Source: Paenibacillus bouchesdurhonensis (GTDB lineage Bacteria > Bacillota > Bacilli > Paenibacillales > Paenibacillaceae). From it: a stretch of DNA of 64,000 bases. The position numbers and the translations under genes were made by a program. Below the pieces are notes generated by a model. It did not search any database. It worked only from the letters and a program-made list of their open reading frames with translations, and was not told where the DNA came from. Below are positions 52,573 to 59,343 of the stretch, piece after piece (position 1 is the stretch's first letter; every line of letters starts with the position of its first letter). The stretch is from assembly GCF_900155685.1 (NCBI RefSeq), contig NZ_LT732548.1, forward strand, positions 3,158,887-3,222,886. The letters are read 5' to 3'.

Positions 52573-53457
52573 CTAAGATTTTCCGCCAAACCGCTTGCGG
52601 TACCCGCATTTGCGACACAGCTCTTCCACGGCCATTCTACGCGAGAAGCCTTCATACAGACGGTTGGCCCGGTCGCCCTCAACAATTTCCGAGAATGGCG
52701 TCTCATACACGTTGCCTAGATTAATGACTCCTTCCCCATCAAGACAGCAAGGGATGACAGTGCCATCCACAAGGATGCCGGCTTGATTTCGGAGCGCATG
52801 GCAGAAACCATGGCCATCGTCCTCCTCCGCTCTCAAATCCGGCCAATCAAACTCGTGATCCTGGTTCAAGTAAACCCGTTCTGCGAGCTTGATTCCGCCG
52901 CCGGGAACGACCCTTTCTTCAATTGGATAATCAAGTCCAAATTCCTTCTCGATCATTTCCAAAGTAGCTCTGTTGCGGCTGCGCTGTAAATTGGTTTCAT
53001 TATTTTTATCCAAATTCCACAGCCGAAACGAAACAATCAGATCCGATGTGCTGACCGCTTCTCTCACAAAGGATAAAATATTCTCAATATAACCCTCGCG
53101 ATCCGACGAACCTTCATGCCCATCAAAGCTGTGCAAAGAAAAATTCATTTGTCTCAGCGCAGGCTTATTAATGATTTTCGACCAAGCTTTTCGAATCAAA
53201 GTGCCATTCGTCGTGATGTTTACTTTGAAGCCCTTCTCATGGCTTAAATCCAGCAAGGTGTCGATTTTGGGATGCAGCAGCGGCTCACCCTTAACATGAA
53301 AATAAATGTAGTCCGTATGCGGCTTCACCTCGTCCAACACCTTCTCGAAATCCTCAACTTTGATAAATTGCGATTTACGTTCGGTCGGCGGGCAAAAGCT
53401 GCAGGCCAAATTGCAAATACTGGTCGTTTCAATATAAAACTTTTTGAATTTTTTCAT
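52573..53457 (-). CDS. Radical SAM/SPASM protein
   Basis: A 294-residue radical SAM enzyme. The [4Fe-4S] cysteines are Cys15, Cys19 and Cys22 in YIETTSICNLACSFCPP, with GEPLLHPKIDTLLDL near 58-72 and NITTNGTLI. The C-terminal SPASM-like region has CHALRNQAGILVDGTVIPCC, GVINLGNVYETPFSEI and ELCRKCGY, giving cysteines for further Fe-S clusters. SPASM enzymes often modify peptides, but no precursor peptide gene or other maturation gene is adjacent, so a metabolic or unknown role is equally possible. It is monocistronic. Confidence 0.83.
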   Translation of the reverse strand: MKKFKKFYIETTSICNLACSFCPPTERKSQFIKVEDFEKVLDEVKPHTDYIYFHVKGEPLLHPKIDTLLDLSHEKGFKVNITTNGTLIRKAWSKIINKPALRQMNFSLHSFDGHEGSSDREGYIENILSFVREAVSTSDLIVSFRLWNLDKNNETNLQRSRNRATLEMIEKEFGLDYPIEERVVPGGGIKLAERVYLNQDHEFDWPDLRAEEDDGHGFCHALRNQAGILVDGTVIPCCLDGEGVINLGNVYETPFSEIVEGDRANRLYEGFSRRMAVEELCRKCGYRKRFGGKS

Positions 53458-53593
53458 CTTCGTCTTATTCCTACTTGTCTAATTATTTGCGTATTTATAG
53501 AGGAAACTGCGTATCCGTAGCTCTATTCTATCTTAAAAGCGAGTCAAACGCCTAATGTCTTTTTCCTAGTGCTGAACGGTCGTATTCTGCTCC

Positions 53594-54928
53594 TCATCTC
53601 CTGCTCCTTCGGTTAATAAGTCTTGTGCCTGGCGGAGTATCCAGCAGACGACTTTTGGAAACACCAATTTGCTGGGAGCTATAAATACCGCTGTGGCCGG
53701 AGAAAGCATAGCTGACTAGACAGGCGATAAACAAATACAGCGCACCTTCCGAACCGAACAGCTCAATCCCCATAATGAAACATGCGATTGGAGTGTTGGC
53801 TGCCCCGCAGAATACCGCGATAAAGCCAAGGGCGGCAAGAAAAGGAGCGTATAAGTGAAGCCACCCGGAGAGAGCATTCCCGAGGCTGGCACCAATGGCA
53901 AATAACGGCGTCACCTCTCCCCCCTGAAATCCCGAACCTAGCGTGACTGAAGTGAACAACAGCTTCCCTAAAAAGGCGAAGGGCGCCACGCCTTCCCCAA
54001 AGGAATCGGAGATTAATGGCAGGCCAAGACCCAAATAATCCCGGGTTCCTGCGAGATATACCATAGCGATAATGAGGCACCCGCCGACTGCGCTTTTTAA
54101 CACGGGATTTGCAAATACGCGGGTGAACATTCTTTTTAAATAATGAGTCAGCTCACTAAACATAAGACTGGTCAATCCGAATAAAATCGAAGCAATGATG
54201 ACCTTAAGCAATACCATCCCGGATAACGCGGGCACTTGCCCCATTTCATAAATATGATGCTGCACTCCCCATAGCTCCGTAGCTACTAAATTCCCTACGA
54301 AGCTCGCAGCGAAGCAGGGAACGAGTGCTCGATAGCTGATTAAGCCGAGCACGGCTACCTCCAAGCCGAACATCGTTCCCGCTAGGGGCGTTCCAAATAC
54401 CGACCCGAATCCCCCACTAACTCCACACATCAATAATATTCGGCGATCCATCGCATCCAGCTTGACAAACCGGCCGAACCAATCCGCCAAGCTGCCGCCC
54501 ATCTGTACGGCAGTCCCTTCTCGGCCAGCCGAGCCTCCGAGCAAATGCGTCATCAAGGTGCCGAATAGTACAAGCGGAGCCATTCGCAGAGGTATTCGGC
54601 CATCACCGCTCTGGATTTGCTCCAAGATCAGATTATTGCCTTGGATGCTGCTTTTGCCCCACTTCATATATATATAACTGACCAACGCTCCCCCGATCGG
54701 CAGCAGCCATAACAGCCAAGGCCGCGCATATCGCCACTGGGTAGCCGTATCCAGGCTAATTAGAAAAATTGCAGAGGCGGTACCGGTAAGCAATCCGACC
54801 ACGCTGCCAAGAATAATCCACTTCAAGAATGAACCGGGGAAAGCGGCAACGCTCTTTGCTTCTTCCATCCAATTTATTTTATTCGTGCTTCTATTATTAC
54901 AAGATGGTGATTCTTGATTTGGCTTCAA
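53594..54928 (-). CDS. CLC-F-type fluoride/proton antiporter
   Basis: A 444-residue CLC-family protein with 10-12 membrane segments. Selectivity blocks are GGSAGREGTAVQMGG (Glu137 is the gating glutamate) and GSGFQGGEVTPLFAIGASLG near 324-343. GREGT in place of GREGP is characteristic of the fluoride-exporting CLC-F branch. A fluoride riboswitch directly upstream supports fluoride as substrate. The start is probably TTG at 54928, since GGGAGG lies 7 bases before it; an ATG 45 bases upstream lies before the ribosome site, next to the riboswitch terminator. Confidence 0.88.
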   Translation of the reverse strand: MKPNQESPSCNNRSTNKINWMEEAKSVAAFPGSFLKWIILGSVVGLLTGTASAIFLISLDTATQWRYARPWLLWLLPIGGALVSYIYMKWGKSSIQGNNLILEQIQSGDGRIPLRMAPLVLFGTLMTHLLGGSAGREGTAVQMGGSLADWFGRFVKLDAMDRRILLMCGVSGGFGSVFGTPLAGTMFGLEVAVLGLISYRALVPCFAASFVGNLVATELWGVQHHIYEMGQVPALSGMVLLKVIIASILFGLTSLMFSELTHYLKRMFTRVFANPVLKSAVGGCLIIAMVYLAGTRDYLGLGLPLISDSFGEGVAPFAFLGKLLFTSVTLGSGFQGGEVTPLFAIGASLGNALSGWLHLYAPFLAALGFIAVFCGAANTPIACFIMGIELFGSEGALYLFIACLVSYAFSGHSGIYSSQQIGVSKSRLLDTPPGTRLINRRSRR

Positions 54929-54970
54929 CTTAAATCCTCCCGGTAGTTTTACTGGCAATACCCAAATGAA

Positions 54971-55062
54971 CAAAAACTCCTACCAGCGCATAGCAAATAC
55001 GCACTGGTAGGAGTCATCAGCCTCTTTGGCGGTTATGGCGAACTCCATCGCCTTCATCGATA
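54971..55062 (-). promoter_or_regulatory. Fluoride (crcB motif) riboswitch with terminator
   Basis: On the minus strand GGCGATGGAGTTCGCC, ATAACCGCC and CTGATGACTCCTACC occur in the order and spacing of the crcB motif. CTCCTACCAG then pairs with CTGGTAGGAG to form a terminator ending in TTTTTG (54971-55015), sharing CTCCTACC with the aptamer. Fluoride binding should prevent the terminator and switch on the CLC gene. Confidence 0.92.
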
Positions 55063-55079
55063 ATTAAATTGTTGAGAAC

Positions 55080-55109
55080 ATTGTATATCAATAGCATGGC
55101 CGGCGTCAA
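55080..55109 (-). promoter_or_regulatory. Promoter of the fluoride riboswitch transcript
   Basis: Minus strand TTGACG (55104-55109), 18-base spacer, TACAAT (55080-55085). Confidence 0.6.
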
Positions 55110-55173
55110 TCCACGTAAACTAATCCCCCAACTGAGCATATGATGAATGAAACAGATAGAAAAGGTGATACTT

Positions 55174-56286
55174 TTGGCTAGTTTTCGTAAAGCCTACCAG
55201 GTCAAACAACGGCTATCCGCCCAGTTGCTGAAGCGACGCGGCATACACGGCATTGGCATAGGATTATGCGATCCAAATCGTCCCAAGAAAGGCGCAGCGA
55301 TCATCCTTTATGCCAGCGCTTTAGCGGCTACCGCGAAATCAAGTAAACGAAGCGCAAAACGGAAGCCCTTGCATCCCGTTCGACTTCAAAGAAAGACAGG
55401 GGTGCCCATACGAATCGTACGCTCTACCAGTTTCCATAAACACGGCAGTCCCAGTATTCCTCACAGCCATCGGTTCAGAACAAGAATACGGCCGGTCATC
55501 GCAGGATACAGCATCGGCACCCCGCTTGCCTCTGGAACAGCAGGATTAATTGTAGCCCGGGGCAATTGCGGCAAGAGTCGTTATATCCTCAGCAATAATC
55601 ATGTACTCGTTAATGAAAATACCAGGCGTTGTTCGCTAACACTACAACCGGGTGGTGCAGACGGTGGTACTGTAAGCAAAGACCGCGTCGGGCAAGTTCA
55701 TCGATTTGTAAGGCTGAGCAAGCAAAGAAACAACTACATGGATGCCGCAATGGCTAAGCCGCTGCGGCGCTCACTCCTCAGTACCCGCTATGCCGTATTT
55801 GGAGCCGTTCCAGGCCATCTGCGCTCTTACCGGATTGGAGATCGACTTAAAAAAGTCGGACGTACGACAGGCGTTACAACAGGACGCGTAGAATCCATTC
55901 ACACCGATATTCGCGTCGGGTATGGTTCATATGGCAACCTAGGAACGATTTCCTTCAAAAATCAAAGCGTCATTCGCGGCAAACGCCCTGTCTCCTTAGC
56001 TGGCGACTCGGGATCTGTGTGGTTAACCCGAAAGGGAAATCGGGCTGCTGCTGTCAACTTCGCCGGCTCTGCCGATGGCTTCTTGTCGATCTCTTATCCA
56101 ATTGAGTGGTTCATGCAAGTGTTCGGTACACGGGTTCCCATTTCCCCACATCATAGAAAACAGCGCAGATTACTGCCTCCTCGGCGCGGGGTGAAGCGAA
56201 GCTACTTGTTCACGAAGCCTTTACCGCCCAAGTTGCTGCGAACGATTAGACCTATCCGCGCAAATCGATGCCCAAACGATATTTAA
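55174..56286 (+). CDS. Trypsin-like serine protease, very basic
   Basis: A 370-residue protein with a trypsin-like catalytic triad. His143 (ILSNNHVLVNEN), Asp190 (NNYMDAAMAKP) and Ser279 (SLAGDSGSVWL). The triad order and the VGRTTGVTTGRVESIH block match bacterial S1-type proteases of the nucleocapsid/chymotrypsin-like group seen in Firmicutes. The N-terminal ~110 and C-terminal ~45 residues are Lys/Arg-rich, giving an unusually basic protein, and no signal peptide is evident. TTG at 55174 is preferred because AAAAGG lies about 8 bases upstream; an in-frame ATG at 55147 has no ribosome site. It ends at a terminator opposite the sigma factor gene. Confidence 0.75.
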   Translation: MASFRKAYQVKQRLSAQLLKRRGIHGIGIGLCDPNRPKKGAAIILYASALAATAKSSKRSAKRKPLHPVRLQRKTGVPIRIVRSTSFHKHGSPSIPHSHRFRTRIRPVIAGYSIGTPLASGTAGLIVARGNCGKSRYILSNNHVLVNENTRRCSLTLQPGGADGGTVSKDRVGQVHRFVRLSKQRNNYMDAAMAKPLRRSLLSTRYAVFGAVPGHLRSYRIGDRLKKVGRTTGVTTGRVESIHTDIRVGYGSYGNLGTISFKNQSVIRGKRPVSLAGDSGSVWLTRKGNRAAAVNFAGSADGFLSISYPIEWFMQVFGTRVPISPHHRKQRRLLPPRRGVKRSYLFTKPLPPKLLRTIRPIRANRCPNDI

Positions 56287-56297
56287 AGCAATAAAAG

Positions 56298-56335
56298 GGG
56301 AGCTTCTCTTGATGATCTGTCAAGTAGAAGCTCCC
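56298..56335. terminator. Bidirectional terminator between the protease and sigma genes
   Basis: GGGAGCTTCT (56298-56307) pairs with AGAAGCTCCC (56326-56335), with an additional inner TTGA/TCAA pairing. It separates two convergent genes. Confidence 0.75.
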
Positions 56336-56362
56336 TCGTTGATTATAAAAATCGATAAGTTA

Positions 56363-57259
56363 TTATTCCATAAAATCCTTCAAACGTTTGCTGCGGCTTG
56401 GATGTCTCAGCTTGCGAAGCGCCTTGGCCTCAATTTGTCTGATCCGTTCCCGGGTAACGCCAAACTCCTTGCCTACCTCTTCAAGCGTCCGCGTACGTCC
56501 ATCATCCATCCCAAAGCGCAGGCGAAGTACGTTCTCCTCCCGCTCAGTCAGCGTATCCAGCACTTCTTCGAGCTGTTCCTTCAGAAGTTCATACGCTGCA
56601 GCTTCCGCTGGAGCCAATGCATCGTGATCCTCGATGAAATCGCCTAAGTTAGAGTCATTCTCTTCCCCTATGGGAGTTTCCAATGATACCGGCTCTTGGG
56701 CAATCTTCATAATTTCACGTACTTTCTCCGGCGTCAATTCCATTTCCTTGGCAATTTCCTCTGGAGTCGGCTCCCTGCCGATTTCTTGAAGAAGCTGGCG
56801 GGAGATGCGGATCAGCTTGTTGATAGTCTCTACCATATGAACCGGAATACGAATCGTTCTGGCCTGGTCAGCTATCGCTCTAGTAATAGCCTGGCGTATC
56901 CACCAAGTCGCATACGTACTAAATTTGAAGCCCTTCTTAAAATCAAATTTTTCGACAGCTTTTATAAGTCCCATGTTCCCTTCCTGAATCAAATCGAGGA
57001 ACACCATTCCCCTGCCTACATAGCGGCGGGCAATACTAACGACGAGACGCAGATTGGCTTCTGCCAGTCTGCGCTTGGCTTCCTCGTCTCCCTGCTCTAT
57101 TCGCTTGGCGAGCGCGACTTCTTCCTCCGCAGACAAGAGCGGAACTCTGCCAATCTCCTTCAAGTACATGCGTACAGGATCATCAATCTTTATACCTGGC
57201 GGTAACGTCAGGTCATCTGTATATTCTGATTCAGTATGAAGCTTCAAATCCTCTGTCAC
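56363..57259 (-). CDS. SigA-like sigma factor lacking region 1.1
   Basis: A 298-residue sigma-70 protein. Region 1.2 begins [19 protein letters not shown]; regions 2.1-2.4 include [47 protein letters not shown]; region 3 follows; region 4 has [39 protein letters not shown]. The core is almost the housekeeping SigA sequence, but SigA normally has about 370 residues with an N-terminal region 1.1, absent here. No dnaG or rpoD-operon gene is adjacent. The start is GTG at 57259 with a weak GGGTGGGGGT site. It is probably a second primary-like sigma factor with overlapping promoter recognition. Confidence 0.85.
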   Translation of the reverse strand: MTEDLKLHTESEYTDDLTLPPGIKIDDPVRMYLKEIGRVPLLSAEEEVALAKRIEQGDEEAKRRLAEANLRLVVSIARRYVGRGMVFLDLIQEGNMGLIKAVEKFDFKKGFKFSTYATWWIRQAITRAIADQARTIRIPVHMVETINKLIRISRQLLQEIGREPTPEEIAKEMELTPEKVREIMKIAQEPVSLETPIGEENDSNLGDFIEDHDALAPAEAAAYELLKEQLEEVLDTLTEREENVLRLRFGMDDGRTRTLEEVGKEFGVTRERIRQIEAKALRKLRHPSRSKRLKDFME

Positions 57260-57315
57260 GATTCAGACCCCCACCCATGAAATGAAATACAACTTATCTT
57301 GATTCTATTTTTCAT

Positions 57316-57344
57316 TTGACAATTGCCAGCTTTTATGCTATTAT
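57316..57344 (+). promoter_or_regulatory. Strong plus-strand promoter in the sigma-gene upstream region
   Basis: TTGACA (57316-57321), a 17-base spacer and TATTAT (57339-57344). No protein gene follows on the plus strand, only a terminator at 57446-57475. Confidence 0.7.
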
Positions 57345-57350
57345 AAAAGC

Positions 57351-57475
57351 GATCCTAAAATGATTTACTGTCATTTGACTATCCGTCATTTTAACATATA
57401 AATAATAAATAATCAATCTATTGTTTTGCTTATTTGATGCAAATAACGCTGATCCCTTAAGGGTCGGCGTTTTTT
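57351..57475 (+). ncRNA. Candidate small RNA of about 125 nt
   Basis: The interval between a consensus promoter (57316-57344) and a good intrinsic terminator has no coding potential beyond a 13-codon frame without ribosome site. It is AT-rich with repeated TCATTTGACTATCCGTCATT-like segments. It is transcribed away from the SigA-like gene. Existence is inferred from promoter and terminator only. Confidence 0.45.
57446..57475 (+). terminator. Intrinsic terminator of the candidate small RNA
   Basis: ACGCTGATCC and GGTCGGCGT form a 10-bp stem with two wobble pairs around a short CTTAAG loop, followed by six T residues. Confidence 0.75.
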
Positions 57476-57494
57476 AATGGACGGATATTTAGGA

Positions 57495-57650
57495 TCAGCG
57501 AATCAACCCAAACTCTCTGGCCTGTTCCTCCGTCAAAATGAACTGTTCCTTCTCCCATACCTCATGATCCTGATCCAGCCCAAATGCCTCCATCACTTTC
57601 TGCCAGATCCCTTTCTCCATCGCCTCACTCAGTGTGATGATAATTTTCAT
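57495..57650 (-). CDS. Small hypothetical protein (51 aa)
   Basis: A 51-residue frame on the minus strand: MKIIITLSEAMEKGIWQKVM at the start and LTEEQAREFGLIR at the end. AAAGGAG lies about 11 bases before the ATG. The even, charged composition and good ribosome site make a real gene likely. It ends just past the small-RNA terminator, on the opposite strand. I do not recognise a function. Confidence 0.65.
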   Translation of the reverse strand: MKIIITLSEAMEKGIWQKVMEAFGLDQDHEVWEKEQFILTEEQAREFGLIR

Positions 57651-57782
57651 ACGATTGTCAGCTCCTTTATTTTGAGGTATTTGCGGACTAATATTTAAAA
57701 TTTTAATAATAGTTTAGCCAATCAAATGTATTTGAAACGATATCCTGCATGAACATTTCCACCCAAAACTACTCGCTTCATT

Positions 57783-57796
57783 TGTAAACGCTTACA
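57783..57796. promoter_or_regulatory. Perfect palindromic cre site
   Basis: TGTAAACGCTTACA is a perfect CcpA site. It lies 133 bases upstream of the 51-residue gene (minus) and 378 bases upstream of the secreted protein gene (plus), so either may be the target. Confidence 0.75.
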
Positions 57797-57890
57797 ATTT
57801 GTCGGTATAAATAACCATAGGAATAAGTTCATTTTGGTTATACAGACTCTTTACCATATGTTTATATTATGTATTCTATCCTTATTCTAT

Positions 57891-57994
57891 TTCGACAAAA
57901 CGCAACAATAAAATTTAAATAACTACCCACTTTATCGGTTTTTGAATCGAATTTTATCGAATTTCATCCTAAAGTCCTACGACAAAATGCGACA
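57891..57994. promoter_or_regulatory. Cluster of Spo0A-like boxes
   Basis: Read on the minus strand: TGTCGAA (57891-57897, perfect 0A box), TGTCGTA (57978-57984) and TGTCGCA (57988-57994, each one mismatch); the last two start 10 bases apart. They lie upstream of the secreted VDIEPY protein gene. Short motifs occur by chance, so this is tentative. The remaining sequence from 57660 to 58170 is AT-rich with no supported gene. Confidence 0.35.
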
Positions 57995-58173
57995 AAAGTG
58001 TTTAATTATGTGATATAGTACAATTATAACCATCATTTTCATGGAATTTCCATGTGGTAGAGAAATGTAGGAGGTAGGGCCTGGAACTAACAGCATATCA
58101 TGAAACAATTCAACTCTCTCACTACCAAAGTCCTATTTTTGTGAACATTTTATTATTAAAGGAGCTGGACATC

Positions 58174-59085
58174 ATGAGTTTACCCTACATTCCTTCTCTC
58201 CGACGCCTTATCATCTTATTAGTTAGCAGCATAGTCCTATTCGGTACTATAAGTTTCCCATCTACAATAAACGCCAGCGCAACTGGCAAGCTTCCAAAAG
58301 CGACTTGGCTGTGGCACACTAAATTAATTGAAACTCAGACAGATGAGCTTCTCTCTTTCTCAGCTTCAGAAGGCATTCGTCTCATCTATTTACAAATCAG
58401 TACAAAGGTTGACATTCCTCATTACAAAAATTTTGTCTCCAAAGCGAATGCGCTCGGCATTCAGGTTCATGCCTTGAACGGAGCGGCAAATTGGGCTCTG
58501 GAGTCCAACCGCTCTCAACTGACAAGCTTCATGGAATGGATCGGGAAGTATCAGTTGACTGCTGCGGAAGAAGAACAATTTACAGGTGTACACGTAGACA
58601 TTGAGCCCTATCTTTTGCCCGAGTGGAAAAGCAATACCAATAACGTCATTAAGCAATGGCAATCCAATGTGGTATATCTCGTTGAAGAGTCCGCTAAATT
58701 AGGACTTCCTATCGCTGCTGATCTCCCCTTCTGGTTAGATAAGTATGCGGCGAATGACTCGGAAATGTCTCTGAGCTCATGGATGATCTCCAAATATGAT
58801 TCCGTTACACTAATGTCATATCGCGATAGCGCCACAGCTGTTATTGAGCTGGCGAAGCAGGAATTGCAGGAAGCTGAGACTTTAAACAAACGCATATATA
58901 CCGGTGTTGAGACCAAGTACTCCTCCGAAGGAGATCATGTATCCTTCTTTGAGGAAGGATATGATTATTTGAACGTACAACTGCTGTATTTAGATCAGCT
59001 CGGTAGAAACTATCGATCCTTTGCAGGCGTTGCCGTACATGATCTGGTCGGTATGATGGATTTGGCTAACCGCAGTCAGCCGTAA
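58174..59085 (+). CDS. Secreted TIM-barrel-like putative glycosidase
   Basis: A 303-residue exported protein. The signal peptide (about 1-36) contains LIILLVSSIVLFGTISF and ends near NASA. The mature part has alternating beta-alpha pattern: IRLIYLQISTKVD, LGIQVHALNG, then FTGVHVDIEPYLLPEW with Asp142 and Glu144 placed like the catalytic D-x-E of GH18-type barrels, SVTLMSYRDSA and FAGVAVHDLVGM. No assigned family is certain. ATG at 58174 is 9 bases after AAAGGAG. A longer paralogue follows at 59344. Hydrolysis of a cell-wall or environmental glycan is a reasonable inference, not proven. Confidence 0.7.
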   Translation: MSLPYIPSLRRLIILLVSSIVLFGTISFPSTINASATGKLPKATWLWHTKLIETQTDELLSFSASEGIRLIYLQISTKVDIPHYKNFVSKANALGIQVHALNGAANWALESNRSQLTSFMEWIGKYQLTAAEEEQFTGVHVDIEPYLLPEWKSNTNNVIKQWQSNVVYLVEESAKLGLPIAADLPFWLDKYAANDSEMSLSSWMISKYDSVTLMSYRDSATAVIELAKQELQEAETLNKRIYTGVETKYSSEGDHVSFFEEGYDYLNVQLLYLDQLGRNYRSFAGVAVHDLVGMMDLANRSQP

Positions 59086-59120
59086 AGCAAGACAGCAATG
59101 CAATTGCATATCTATCACAA

Positions 59121-59174
59121 GCTCTCTCCGATTTCAGAATGACCGACATTCTGGAAATGGGCAGGGCTTTTTTT
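59121..59174 (+). terminator. Terminator of the first VDIEPY gene
   Basis: TTTCAGAATG pairs with CATTCTGGAAA around an ACCGA loop, with further imperfect pairing outside, followed by seven T residues. Confidence 0.8.
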
Positions 59175-59285
59175 AGTCGCATGTTACATGAGGAAGCAAT
59201 TTTAGCTATGAAGAAACTCACCATCTATAAATTGGGTCCATTAAAGGCTGTTGCTCTTCTAATTTTTCAGCCGCTACAATGATGT

Positions 59286-59299
59286 TGTAAACGTTTGCG
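59286..59299 (+). promoter_or_regulatory. cre-like site before the second VDIEPY gene
   Basis: TGTAAACGTTTGCG matches the CcpA consensus at 12 of 14 positions, 45 bases upstream of the start codon. Confidence 0.5.
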
Positions 59300-59343
59300 A
59301 ATATAGCAGCGGTGTTGATCCCGCGGAAAGAGAGGGATTTACG

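Noticed and set aside
58114..58155. 14-codon frame (MKQFNSLTTKVLFL) before the first VDIEPY gene
   Set aside because: No well-placed ribosome site; the AGGAGGT nearby is 30 bases away. A leader peptide cannot be excluded but is not supported.
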